From an uncultured Aquimarina sp. (GTDB lineage: Bacteria; Bacteroidota; Bacteroidia; Flavobacteriales; Flavobacteriaceae): DNA of 64,000 nt. Within the stretch, counting starts at the first letter, position 1, and every line of letters starts with the position of its first letter. Below the pieces are notes generated by a model. It saw only the letters and a program-made list of their open reading frames with translations. It did not search any database and was not told the DNA's origin. Shown here piece by piece: positions 35,859-44,926 of this stretch. A program made the position numbers and the translations under genes. The stretch spans positions 86,951 to 150,950 of the forward strand of contig CANMLS010000005.1 of the NCBI GenBank assembly GCA_947498785.1. The letters are read 5' to 3'.

Positions 35859-37235
35859 ATGAAAGAAGTTTCAGATATTGTATTATTCTTTGGAAGATTT
35901 CACCCTTTGGTGGTACACTTTCCAATAGGTTTTCTATTTTTTGCTTTTATATTAGAAGTGTTAGCGCAATACCAAAAGAAAACTCTATTGAAATCTTCTG
36001 TGCCTTTAGCATTGTTTTTAGGTTTTTTAAGTGCTTTAGTATCTTGTGTCTTAGGATATATGCTGTCACTGAGTGGGGATTATAATAGTGATGCACTAGA
36101 TAAACACTTTTGGTTTGGGATAGGTACAACAGTGATTGCATTTATAGCTTGGGGTCTAAAAACCAAGAAGTTTAAAATAAAAATCATAGAATCAAGTCGA
36201 GTACATATTGCATCTTTAACTTTTGTAGTTGTGTTATTAAGTATTACTGGTCATTATGGAGGTAATCTAACCCATGGATCAGATTATTTAACAGCGTACC
36301 TTCCGTTTGGGAAGCAGGAAAAAGAAAAACTAATTCCAGTTAATTCTATTGAGGAAGCGCAGGTGTTTGGACATTTTGTAAACCCAATTTTACAAAAGAA
36401 ATGTGCAAGCTGCCATAATTCAGAAAAGAAAAAAGGGAATTTGTCATTAGAAAACCCACTATCGATAGTAAAAGGGGGGAAAGGTGGAGCTGTACTTGTA
36501 TCTGGAAGCGTTCCTGAATCTGAGTTGATTAATAGGGTGTTATTAGACTCCGAAGATGATAAATTTATGCCTCCAAAAGGGAAAAACCCGTTAACGAATG
36601 ATGAGATCAAAATATTAGAATATTGGATAGAATCTGCTATGGCTGATTTCGAAGTAACTGTAGATAGTATAAAAACAGAAGATGAGGTTAAGAATATTAT
36701 GCGAAAAATGTTGAAGTTAGAAGAAGGTACAACTGCTGATTTGGTAAGCGCTCCTTCAATTCCTCAAGAGGTAATTAAAGAACTTCGAGCTAATGGAGTT
36801 TTTGTAAGAGTGTTAGTTGCAGAATCTAATTTTTTGGATGTTTCTTTACCATCTGAAAAGGAAAATAAGGATGAAAAAATGCACCAATTATTTGAGACAC
36901 TTTTAAAAATTAAAAATAATATTGTATGGTTATCACTACCAGAAAATGGTATTAAAGATGATCATTTGAAGACCATAAGTCAGTTTAAACACCTGAAAAA
37001 ATTACGACTAGAAAAAAACCTTATTACTGATCAAGGTGTAGAATACCTATCAGCATTAAACCAATTGGAAAGCCTAAATCTTTATAACAATACGATGGTT
37101 ACAAATAAAAGTGTTGAGGTTTTTTCTAAAATGGAAAACCTGAAAAAGATATACGTTTGGGGAACATCTGTAAAAAAAGATGATTTATTAAACGACCAGC
37201 AGAAGTTTAAAAAGCTTCCTGATTTTGTTTTTTAG
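35859..37235 (+). CDS. Membrane cytochrome c-domain protein with leucine-rich tail (DUF2231-PSCyt1-LRR)
   Basis: A 458-residue protein. It starts with FFGRFHPLVVHFPIGFLFFAFILEVL, a DUF2231-type membrane bundle of about four helices (to about 140). A PSCyt1 c-heme motif CASCHNSEKKKGNLSLENP (about 184-202) follows, with HFVNPILQKKC before it and FMPPKGKNPL after. The C-terminal about 110 residues are leucine-rich repeats (LWLSLPENGIKDDHLK, YLSALNQLESLNLYNNT). It is a probable inner-membrane electron carrier or sensor for the PSD1 operon. Last gene of that operon, convergent with the LuxR-type regulator. Confidence 0.83.
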   Translation: MKEVSDIVLFFGRFHPLVVHFPIGFLFFAFILEVLAQYQKKTLLKSSVPLALFLGFLSALVSCVLGYMLSLSGDYNSDALDKHFWFGIGTTVIAFIAWGLKTKKFKIKIIESSRVHIASLTFVVVLLSITGHYGGNLTHGSDYLTAYLPFGKQEKEKLIPVNSIEEAQVFGHFVNPILQKKCASCHNSEKKKGNLSLENPLSIVKGGKGGAVLVSGSVPESELINRVLLDSEDDKFMPPKGKNPLTNDEIKILEYWIESAMADFEVTVDSIKTEDEVKNIMRKMLKLEEGTTADLVSAPSIPQEVIKELRANGVFVRVLVAESNFLDVSLPSEKENKDEKMHQLFETLLKIKNNIVWLSLPENGIKDDHLKTISQFKHLKKLRLEKNLITDQGVEYLSALNQLESLNLYNNTMVTNKSVEVFSKMENLKKIYVWGTSVKKDDLLNDQQKFKKLPDFVF

Positions 37236-37258
37236 AATAAATATATATCCTAGTGCGA

Positions 37259-38869
37259 TTAATATTGTGAAACAAACTCTACTAGATTGTCATTTCTTTC
37301 TAATTTCAGTTTCTTTCTTAGTCTATATCGTGAGGTGTGTACACTCTCTATTGAAATCCCTAGTAGAGAAGACATGTCTTTACTAGAAAAGTTGAGTTTT
37401 ATTAAGGCGCAAATTTTGAGATCAGTCTGGGTTAATGTTGGGAAATCCTTTTTAATTTTTTTATAAAAATCTTGATTGATATCTATAAACCTTGCCTCAA
37501 ATTCTTTCCAATTACTGCCAACACCAGACTGAATAGATTTTATCACTTTATTTATAGAGATAGAATTAAGATCTTCTTTGTTGTCAGTAAGCGTATTTTT
37601 TAAACCAGCAATAAACTCGTCTTTTTCAATAAGTTGTAATGCGGATTTTGCTAATTCTTTGTTTTTTAGCTCTATAGCTTTTTTGTTTTCTTTTAGTTTT
37701 ATTTTTTGTTTTTGTTTTAGTAAAACCTTTTCCCTTTTATGTTTTCGTTTTAAATTTTTGAATACCATAAAACCAATGATGATAATTGAGAGCAATATTA
37801 CAAACAATAGTACAGATCTTAGCGTTGATATTTTCTGCATGTGTTCTAGTTTGAGTAACTTTTGTGCGTTTATAATTTGTTCTTGTTTGTTTTTTTGAAT
37901 TCGATATTTATCTTTTATCTCAAATAGATATTCATTGTTTTTACTATTTATACCAAATATTTTATTTTCTAAACCAATAGCCTCATTTATATGAAAGAAT
38001 GCTTGTTTGTATTTTTCAGAATTATAATAGAATTTAGATAATTCTTTGTGATTTATAATCTGATAATTCATATGGCTATTGTACTTGCTGGATAGTTCTA
38101 AAGATTGTATATAATGAAATTTACTTTTCTCTTTATCTCCTTTCATGTCATATAATTGTGCAAAAAAGTAATGTACAATGACTAAATAGGACTCGTTATT
38201 TTGTTTAAAGTATTCATATGAGCCTATAAGCACCTGTTCGGCGATATCAAATTTTTTATCAGTAGCTAATAAAAAAGCTCGCTCTGATTCTAAAAAATAA
38301 TTTTGAACAGAACTTTTTTGAGAATTGAAATGCATATAACAAGTGTCAACATATTTTTTTGCAGTTTCAAAATCCCTGTTATATCGATAAAAATTCGCTA
38401 ACGAGAAATAATCACTAATAAGATAACTTGCGTTAATTTCTTTTTTTGAAAAAAGATCTTTGCTAATACTTAAAGCATTGTCAAAATTTTCTAACGCTTT
38501 ATTGTTTCTATTATAAAAGCTATATAACCAACCTAGAGACTGGTATACTCTGGATTTAGAAAATTCATCATTACTCTCTTCTGCCAAAAAAAGAGCTTTC
38601 CAGTATCCATCATATGATTTGCCATAATTAAGATTATGACCATATAATTCGGATAATTCATGAATACTATTTATAAGATTTAAAGTATCTTTTTTGTAAG
38701 TAAAGTATTCTATGCTCTTTTCATAATTATGTACAGCCCTATCAAAATTAAGAAACTTGTTTTTTCTAGCTTCTTCTAAATATTGATTGGTTTGATAGAG
38801 TACTTGTCCTAATATAAAATTATGAGATAATATAAATATTAAAAAATATAATAATAGTTTTTTATTCAT
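37259..38869 (-). CDS. TPR sensor with LuxR-type DNA-binding domain, putative PUL regulator
   Basis: A 536-residue protein from the ATG at 38869, which gives a signal peptide (LLLYFLIFILSHNFILGQ). About residues 25-330 are TPR-like helices. One membrane helix (VLLFVILLSIIIIGFMVF, about 353-370) is followed by a charged coiled coil. The C-terminal 60 residues form a helix-turn-helix: LTQTDLKICALIKLNFSSKDMSSLLGIS, then SVHTSRYRLRKKLKL. Periplasmic TPRs with a cytoplasmic DNA-binding tail suggest one-step transmembrane signalling. It lies between two operons carrying the 18-bp operator, and direct 11-bp-spaced repeats suit LuxR-type dimers. Activator of the PUL is the best guess. Confidence 0.82.
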   Translation of the reverse strand: MNKKLLLYFLIFILSHNFILGQVLYQTNQYLEEARKNKFLNFDRAVHNYEKSIEYFTYKKDTLNLINSIHELSELYGHNLNYGKSYDGYWKALFLAEESNDEFSKSRVYQSLGWLYSFYNRNNKALENFDNALSISKDLFSKKEINASYLISDYFSLANFYRYNRDFETAKKYVDTCYMHFNSQKSSVQNYFLESERAFLLATDKKFDIAEQVLIGSYEYFKQNNESYLVIVHYFFAQLYDMKGDKEKSKFHYIQSLELSSKYNSHMNYQIINHKELSKFYYNSEKYKQAFFHINEAIGLENKIFGINSKNNEYLFEIKDKYRIQKNKQEQIINAQKLLKLEHMQKISTLRSVLLFVILLSIIIIGFMVFKNLKRKHKREKVLLKQKQKIKLKENKKAIELKNKELAKSALQLIEKDEFIAGLKNTLTDNKEDLNSISINKVIKSIQSGVGSNWKEFEARFIDINQDFYKKIKKDFPTLTQTDLKICALIKLNFSSKDMSSLLGISIESVHTSRYRLRKKLKLERNDNLVEFVSQY

Positions 38870-39079
38870 CTGTTTCCTAATCAATAATTTTTTACACTCC
38901 ATAATCTAGAATTAACAAAATTCATTCTTCTTAAATGCTAATTCAATAAATCAAATTTAACTAAATAATTCTTTAGCGGTTCGCTGAGGTATGTTTAGGT
39001 AAAAGTTGAAAAAAATGATTATTTTTTACTAAATTAACAAAAATTATTAACGGAGTGATGTTTATGGCTCATCTCTAGT

Positions 39080-39100
39080 GACAAAAATAGTGTTTTTGTC
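39080..39100. promoter_or_regulatory. Inverted repeat before the GH2 operon
   Basis: GACAAAAA-TAGTG-TTTTTGTC is a perfect 8-bp inverted repeat with 5-bp spacer, continuing into TAG on the right. The right half contains TTTTTGTCTAGT, the core of the PUL operator. It lies 28 bp upstream of operator copy c. Possibly an extra binding site in opposite orientation. Confidence 0.5.
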
Positions 39101-39128
39101 TAGTTGTTCAAAAGGTTGGAATTAAAAT

Positions 39129-39186
39129 GTCTAGTTTATGTCTAGTTTTGGTTAAAACAACATTATAATATAAGTTTTGATCTTTG
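39129..39186 (+). promoter_or_regulatory. PUL operator (copy c) and -7-like box of the GH2 operon
   Basis: GTCTAGTTTATGTCTAGT (39129-39146), two perfect GTCTAGT repeats 11 bp apart, then 32 bp to GATCTTTG (39179-39186), one mismatch to TAnnTTTG. Spacing is one base longer than in the other copies. The start codon is at 39216. Confidence 0.65.
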
Positions 39187-39215
39187 TAAGCAAAATTTTA
39201 TTCTACAATTTAGAT

Positions 39216-41747
39216 ATGTTATTGAGATCTTTTCTTACGTTACTTTTGCTGTGTTTTTTTTTAACGAGCAATGCCCAAAAATATTCAAAAATCGGTAAAC
39301 ATGATTTTAATTTTGACTGGAAATTTAAACTTTTAGAAAGTTCAGCAAAATCAGGAAATGTTGAAAAAAACGATTGGACAAAAATTAATTTACCTCATGA
39401 TTGGAGTGTAGGCTTTTCATTTGATGAAAAAGGAGAGGGAGCAACTGGGTATTTACCTGGAGGTATAGGAGTATATGAAAAAGACTTTTTGTTAAATGGT
39501 GATGATTCTAAAACAACCTATATATTGTTTGATGGAATTTATAATAATAGTGAAGTCTATTTGAATGATGAGCTGTTAGGAGCTCATCCATATGGATATT
39601 CTCCTTTTTATTTTGATATTACCAAAATATTAAGAAATAATGATAATTTAAATACTTTAAAAGTAAAAGTTGATCATAGTAGATTTGTGGATAGTAGATG
39701 GTATACTGGTTCAGGGATATATAGAAATGTTAAGCTAATACATAAAAACAATCTGCATGTTCCTGTATGGGGAGTTTTTGTAACTACTCCAGATATTTCT
39801 TCAGATATTGCTAAGACACATGTAAAAACGACTATTCAAAATAATAATTCGTCAGAACAAGATTTTGATTTACAGATTAAGATTTATAATGATAGTGATA
39901 AACTTGTTTCTGAATATTCAAAAAAGTATATTGTAAAAGCTAATGAGAAAATTGATCTTGAAAATACTCTTAGTATAGAAAAGCCATACTTGTGGGATTT
40001 AACATCGCCAAGAATGTACAAAACAGTAGTTACAATAGTACAAGAAGGTAAATTGATAGATAAAAATGATATTCCCTTCGGTGTTAGGGAAATAAGATTT
40101 GATACTAATGAAGGTTTTTTTCTAAACGATGTGAATACTGCTATCAAAGGGGTTTGTCTTCATCATGACGGTGGACTTGTTGGTGCTGCGGTTCCTAAAG
40201 ATGTTTGGAGAAGGAGATTGCAAAAACTTAAAGATGGAGGGTGTAATGCTATTAGAATAGCCCACAATCCTGGTTCTCAAGAGTTCTTGGATTTGTGTGA
40301 TGAAATGGGGTTTTTGGTTCAAGATGAGTTTTTTGATGAATGGGATAATCCAAAAGATAAAAGATTAAATACTAATGAAAAAAGCGTAGACTCTGTTACA
40401 AGAGGATATACTCAACATTTTCAAAAATGGGCAGAACGAGATCTTAAAAATACCATGTTGGCTCACCGTAACCACCCTTCTATTTTTCAGTGGAGTATCG
40501 GTAATGAAATAGAATGGACGTATCCTAGAAACTCAGAAGCAACAGGTTTTTTTAACAATATGAATTGGGATGGTAATTACTTTTGGGAAGAACCTCCTCA
40601 TTCAATAGAGCAAATCAAAGATAAATTGAAAACTTTACCCAAAGGAAAGTATGATATTGGTGAAACTGCCAAAAAATTAGCAAAGTGGACTAGAGAGATG
40701 GATACTACTCGTTATGTAACGGCAAATTGTATTTTACCTTCTACAAGTCACCTTTCTGGTTATGCAGATGCTCTGGATGTTGTTGGTTATAGTTATCGAC
40801 GAATTCTTTATGATTATGGACATAAGAATTATCCAGAAAAACCTATCATGGGTACAGAAAATCTTGTACAATGGCATGAGTGGAAAGCTGTTGAAGAACG
40901 ACCTTTTATTTCAGGGACATTTTTATGGACAGGAATTGATTATATGGGAGAATCAAATGGCCGATGGCCTAGAAAAGCTACACCTAGTGGTATGTTAGAT
41001 GTAGCAGGTTTCGAAAAACCCTCTTATCATATGATGAAAACTTTATGGAATGAAGAACCTCATGTTTATGTTGCAACTCAGATTTTAGAAAAATCAATCT
41101 ATAAAGAAGATGAAACTACTGGGTTACCCGTAGAAAGAATAAAAGATAGATGGAAAACTACATTATGGGAGTGGCATGATGTAAATGATCATTGGAATTA
41201 TGAGGAAAAGGATAAGATTGTAGTAGAAGTGTATTCAAATTGCGATGAAGTTGAATTATGTCTTAATGGAGAGAGCTTAGGAATGAAAAAGCTGAAAGAC
41301 TTTGAAGACAGAATATACAAATGGGTGGTTCCATATACAAAAGGCAAATTAAAAATAGTTGGATCTAATGATGGAAAAATAGAAGAAATAGAGACAATCA
41401 ATACCACAAGTAAAGTTGAAAGTATAAAAATAACAACTGATAAAACCAAAATGGATGCAGATGGCTATAATACAGCTCATATTATAGCTCAACTTATGGA
41501 TAAAGATGGTAATCCTGTTACAATCATAAATAAGGAGATTGAGTTTCTTGTAGAAGGGGATGTTAGAGTTCTAGGTGTTGATAATGGTTCAGATAGAAAT
41601 GTGCAAGATTATCAGTCAAATAAAATTATTACCCATAAAGGGAGATGTTTATTACTTTTACAATCAAAAACTCAAAAAACAGATGTCACTATTAAGGCGG
41701 TGTCGAAGAACATATCCAGTAACACTATTAAGGTTACTATTGATTAA
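39216..41747 (+). CDS. GH2 beta-galactosidase
   Basis: An exported glycoside hydrolase of 843 residues from the ATG at 39216 (signal peptide [20 protein letters not shown]); the TTG at 39177 is less likely. GH2 order: sugar-binding jelly roll ([19 protein letters not shown]), Ig-like domain, and TIM barrel with [24 protein letters not shown] (acid/base Glu431) and [11 protein letters not shown] (nucleophile Glu548), then C-terminal Ig-like domains. It probably removes D-galactose from agar oligosaccharides, the complement of the GH117 encoded 27 bp later. First gene of an eight-gene operon. GH2 specificity cannot be read with certainty from sequence. Confidence 0.9.
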   Translation: MLLRSFLTLLLLCFFLTSNAQKYSKIGKHDFNFDWKFKLLESSAKSGNVEKNDWTKINLPHDWSVGFSFDEKGEGATGYLPGGIGVYEKDFLLNGDDSKTTYILFDGIYNNSEVYLNDELLGAHPYGYSPFYFDITKILRNNDNLNTLKVKVDHSRFVDSRWYTGSGIYRNVKLIHKNNLHVPVWGVFVTTPDISSDIAKTHVKTTIQNNNSSEQDFDLQIKIYNDSDKLVSEYSKKYIVKANEKIDLENTLSIEKPYLWDLTSPRMYKTVVTIVQEGKLIDKNDIPFGVREIRFDTNEGFFLNDVNTAIKGVCLHHDGGLVGAAVPKDVWRRRLQKLKDGGCNAIRIAHNPGSQEFLDLCDEMGFLVQDEFFDEWDNPKDKRLNTNEKSVDSVTRGYTQHFQKWAERDLKNTMLAHRNHPSIFQWSIGNEIEWTYPRNSEATGFFNNMNWDGNYFWEEPPHSIEQIKDKLKTLPKGKYDIGETAKKLAKWTREMDTTRYVTANCILPSTSHLSGYADALDVVGYSYRRILYDYGHKNYPEKPIMGTENLVQWHEWKAVEERPFISGTFLWTGIDYMGESNGRWPRKATPSGMLDVAGFEKPSYHMMKTLWNEEPHVYVATQILEKSIYKEDETTGLPVERIKDRWKTTLWEWHDVNDHWNYEEKDKIVVEVYSNCDEVELCLNGESLGMKKLKDFEDRIYKWVVPYTKGKLKIVGSNDGKIEEIETINTTSKVESIKITTDKTKMDADGYNTAHIIAQLMDKDGNPVTIINKEIEFLVEGDVRVLGVDNGSDRNVQDYQSNKIITHKGRCLLLLQSKTQKTDVTIKAVSKNISSNTIKVTID

Positions 41748-41774
41748 ATAAAAACTCACAAAACAAATATTTTA

Positions 41775-43043
41775 ATGAATTTAAGTTATAAAAACATAGC
41801 GTACTTCTTATTTCTAACTCTTTTGGTTGCTTGTAGTAACCAAACAGAAATAAAAACAGAAACAGTAGAGGAGAATAAAACTACAGAAAACTTAAACGAT
41901 CAAAAATTAGACTTATCTCAAGAAAAATTAGATCGGTTTGGTATAACAGATAAAGATCACTTAAGTGCAGCTTCCAAGAGAGCATTGCAATGGGAATATG
42001 TAGAAAATGATTGGTATAGAGTTTTTAATACAATGAAACCTCTAAAAGGAGATTTAGCATATGAAAAAGGTGTAGTACGTCGTGACCCATCTGCTATGAT
42101 CAAAGAAAATGGTAAATATTATGTGTGGTATTCGAAGAGTGTAGGTAAAACAGATGGTTTTGGAGGGGATATAGAGAATGGTAAGGTTTTTCCTTGGGAT
42201 CGTTGCGATATATGGTATGCAACATCAGAAGATGGTTGGACATGGAAAGAAGAGGGGATTGCGGTTCCACGTGGTGAAAAAGGGACATATGATGACAGAT
42301 CTGTATTTACAGTTGAAATCATGAAACACGAAGATGTATATTATCTATGTTACCAAACAGTAAAATCGCCATATACCGTTCGTGTTAAAAATCAAGTAGG
42401 TTTAGCTTGGTCGAATTCTCCTAATGGACCTTGGACCAAGAGTAAGGAGCCTATCCTAAGCCCTGCTGATAATGGAGTTTGGAAAGGGACAGAGCAAAAT
42501 AGATTCTCAGTAGAGAAAAAGGGAGATTTTGATTCTCATAAGGTTCATGATCCGTGTATTATTCCTTATAAAGGTAAATTTTATTTGTATTATAAAGGAG
42601 AACAAATGGGAGAAGAAATCTTATTTGGAGGACGTCAAATTCGTCACGGTGTAGCTATAGCAGATAATCCTAAAGGCCCTTATGTTAAATCTAAGTATAA
42701 TCCAGTCTCTAATTCTGGTCATGAAATTTGTGTATGGCCAACAAAAGGAGGTATTGCTTCGCTAATTACTACAGATGGACCAGAAAGAAATACGTTTCAG
42801 TGGTCACCTGATGGAATAAACTTCGAAATTAAAGGAGCTGTAAAAGGGGCTAATATGCCTCATGCAATTGGTTTGAATAGAACATTAGATGCTCCTGATG
42901 ATAATCCAACTCAAGTTTTTGATTGGGGACTATCTCATGTTTATAATAACTGGCATGAACAGAGTATTATGCGTTTTGATTCTTACAGAAAAACGTCTCA
43001 TGTTGCTCAAGGAGCAAAAAAGCCGAATGATAAGAAAAAATAA
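41775..43043 (+). CDS. GH117 alpha-1,3-(3,6-anhydro)-L-galactosidase lipoprotein
   Basis: A 422-residue lipoprotein (lipobox LLVAC, Cys about 20). It has the five-bladed propeller of GH117: the first blade motif VVRRDPSAMIKENGKYYVWYSKS holds Asp104, DRSVFTVEIMKHEDVYYLCYQ follows, and KVHDPCIIPYKGKFYLYYKG holds Asp259, with a later GHEICVWPTKGG His. The family removes 3,6-anhydro-L-galactose from the non-reducing end of neoagaro-oligosaccharides, which is diagnostic of agar use. It provides the substrate of the catabolic enzymes encoded next in the operon. Confidence 0.93.
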   Translation: MNLSYKNIAYFLFLTLLVACSNQTEIKTETVEENKTTENLNDQKLDLSQEKLDRFGITDKDHLSAASKRALQWEYVENDWYRVFNTMKPLKGDLAYEKGVVRRDPSAMIKENGKYYVWYSKSVGKTDGFGGDIENGKVFPWDRCDIWYATSEDGWTWKEEGIAVPRGEKGTYDDRSVFTVEIMKHEDVYYLCYQTVKSPYTVRVKNQVGLAWSNSPNGPWTKSKEPILSPADNGVWKGTEQNRFSVEKKGDFDSHKVHDPCIIPYKGKFYLYYKGEQMGEEILFGGRQIRHGVAIADNPKGPYVKSKYNPVSNSGHEICVWPTKGGIASLITTDGPERNTFQWSPDGINFEIKGAVKGANMPHAIGLNRTLDAPDDNPTQVFDWGLSHVYNNWHEQSIMRFDSYRKTSHVAQGAKKPNDKKK

Positions 43044-43083
43044 ACGACTCAAAGAGATAATTAGTAATTTAATATAATAAAGG

Positions 43084-44100
43084 TTGAAAGCAACTAGATA
43101 TGAAGGTGATAAAACCTTCAGCGTAATTGAAAAAGAAGTTGAGACACCAGCAAAAGGTGATGTGCGTATTAAAGTAGCTTATTCAGGTGTATGTGGAACT
43201 GATGTACACATTTATCATGGTATGATGGATAAAAGGGTAAGTATTCCTGTAACTATAGGTCATGAAATGTCTGGAACTATTGATGCTATCGGTGAAAATG
43301 TTACAGGGTATGAGATCGGAGATAGAGTAGTTGTAAGACCTCTAGACGATCGTGGAGCAAAACCATCAGATAAAGGGTTTAATCATATTTGTGAAGATCT
43401 AAAGTTTATAGGGATAGATAGCCCAGGATCTATGCAGCAATACTGGAATGTGCCAGCATTTACTCTTCATAAATTAAAAACCACAACAGATTTAAAACTA
43501 GCCGCATTAATAGAACCACTATCAGTGGCAGTACATGATGTTAGACTTAGTCAATTAAAAAGTGGAGAAACATCAGTTGTATTAGGAGGAGGGCCAATTG
43601 GATTGCTAGTAGCTATGGTAGCAAAAGATACAGGCGCAGATGTAATCGTGTCTGAAGTAAATCCAGTAAGAGTTGCCAAAGCAAAAGAATTAGGTTTTGA
43701 TGTTGTAAATCCAGCAGAAACAGATCTGGTTCAGTATGTTAGGGAGAAAACTGAAGGACGATTGGCAGATGTAGTTTTTGAAGTAGCAGGTGTACAACCT
43801 ACTCTTGATGCAATGACAGAAGTTTCAGGAATAAGAGGACGAATTGTAATGGTAGCAATTCATGGAGAAAAGAAAAATGTAGATTTATTTAAATTCTTTT
43901 GGAAAGAGCTTAAGCTTATTGGTGCTAGAGTTTATGAAAAAGAAGATTATGAAAAATCAATTCAATTGATTACAGATAATAAACACCCTTTTGAGAACTT
44001 AATAACCGATATACAACCCCTTACCAAAATTCAGGAAGTATTTGAAAATATTGATAAAAACCCTGATGGACTTAAGGTATTAATGGATTGTCAACAGTAA
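43084..44100 (+). CDS. Zinc-type alcohol dehydrogenase, probable 2-keto-3-deoxy-L-galactonate dehydrogenase
   Basis: A 338-residue medium-chain dehydrogenase starting at TTG. Motifs: YSGVCGTDVHIYHG (catalytic Zn Cys), GHEMSG, and GGGPIGLL (NAD-binding). The segment where family members have four structural-zinc Cys has only one (HICEDL), so the structural zinc site seems lost. In the published anhydro-L-galactose route of marine flavobacteria, 2-keto-3-deoxy-L-galactonate is oxidised at C5. Position between GH117 and a KduD-like reductase makes that the likely reaction (inference). The stop lies 23 bp before the next gene. Confidence 0.8.
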   Translation: MKATRYEGDKTFSVIEKEVETPAKGDVRIKVAYSGVCGTDVHIYHGMMDKRVSIPVTIGHEMSGTIDAIGENVTGYEIGDRVVVRPLDDRGAKPSDKGFNHICEDLKFIGIDSPGSMQQYWNVPAFTLHKLKTTTDLKLAALIEPLSVAVHDVRLSQLKSGETSVVLGGGPIGLLVAMVAKDTGADVIVSEVNPVRVAKAKELGFDVVNPAETDLVQYVREKTEGRLADVVFEVAGVQPTLDAMTEVSGIRGRIVMVAIHGEKKNVDLFKFFWKELKLIGARVYEKEDYEKSIQLITDNKHPFENLITDIQPLTKIQEVFENIDKNPDGLKVLMDCQQ

Positions 44101-44123
44101 ACATAAATCAACAATACAAATTA

Positions 44124-44894
44124 ATGAGTATTTTAAATAAATTCAGTTTAGAAGGAAAAACAGCCTTGGTAACTGGTTGTAAAAGAGGAATAGGAAAAGC
44201 TATGGCTATCGGCCTGGCACAAGCGGGAGCAAATGTTATTGGTGTTTCAGCAAGTTTAGAAAAAGAAGGAAGTGAAATAGAGAAAGAAATAAAAGCAATA
44301 GGGAAAAGCTTTAAAGCATATCAATGTGATTTTTCAGATAGAAAATCCTTATATGAATTCATTAAGCAAGTAAAATCAGACTTTCCTGTTATTGATATTT
44401 TGGTAAATAATGCAGGAACAATATTAAGAGCTCCAGCGGCAGAACACCCTGATGAGTACTGGGATAAAGTAATTGAAGTAAATCAAAATGCTCAATTTAT
44501 TCTTACAAGAGAAATAGGAAAAGAGATGATTAATAGAGGAAATGGTAAAGTAATATTTACTGCATCTTTATTAACCTTTCAAGGAGGGATTACAGTTCCT
44601 GGATATGCAGCTAGTAAAGGGGCAATAGGTCAAATGACTATGGCTTTTGCTAATGAGTGGGCAGGTAAAGGAGTGAATGTAAATGCTATTGCGCCGGGAT
44701 ACATTGCTACTGATAATACCGAAGCTTTACGAAATGATCCAAATAGATCCACTTCAATTTTATCTAGAATTCCTGCTGGTAGATGGGGTAATCCAGAAGA
44801 TTTTGCTGGCCCTGTAGTATTTTTAGCTTCAGAAGCTGCTAGTTATATGAATGGTTCTATCACAGTTGTTGATGGAGGATGGATGGGTCGATAA
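44124..44894 (+). CDS. KduD-like SDR, 2,5-diketo-3-deoxygluconate reductase
   Basis: A 256-residue classical SDR from the ATG at 44124. Motifs: FSLEGKTALVTGCKRGIGKA (TGxxxGIG), DILVNNAGT, YAASK catalytic Tyr-Lys and NAIAPGYIATDNT. Overall closest to KduD, which interconverts 2-keto-3-deoxy-D-gluconate and 2,5-diketo-3-deoxygluconate. Running in the reductive direction it would turn the diketo product of the preceding dehydrogenase into KDG. Assignment rests on family resemblance plus operon logic. It starts 23 bp after the dehydrogenase stop. Confidence 0.83.
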   Translation: MSILNKFSLEGKTALVTGCKRGIGKAMAIGLAQAGANVIGVSASLEKEGSEIEKEIKAIGKSFKAYQCDFSDRKSLYEFIKQVKSDFPVIDILVNNAGTILRAPAAEHPDEYWDKVIEVNQNAQFILTREIGKEMINRGNGKVIFTASLLTFQGGITVPGYAASKGAIGQMTMAFANEWAGKGVNVNAIAPGYIATDNTEALRNDPNRSTSILSRIPAGRWGNPEDFAGPVVFLASEAASYMNGSITVVDGGWMGR

Positions 44895-44926
44895 ATAAAT
44901 AAAAATACCTGAAAAAAAATAATAAA

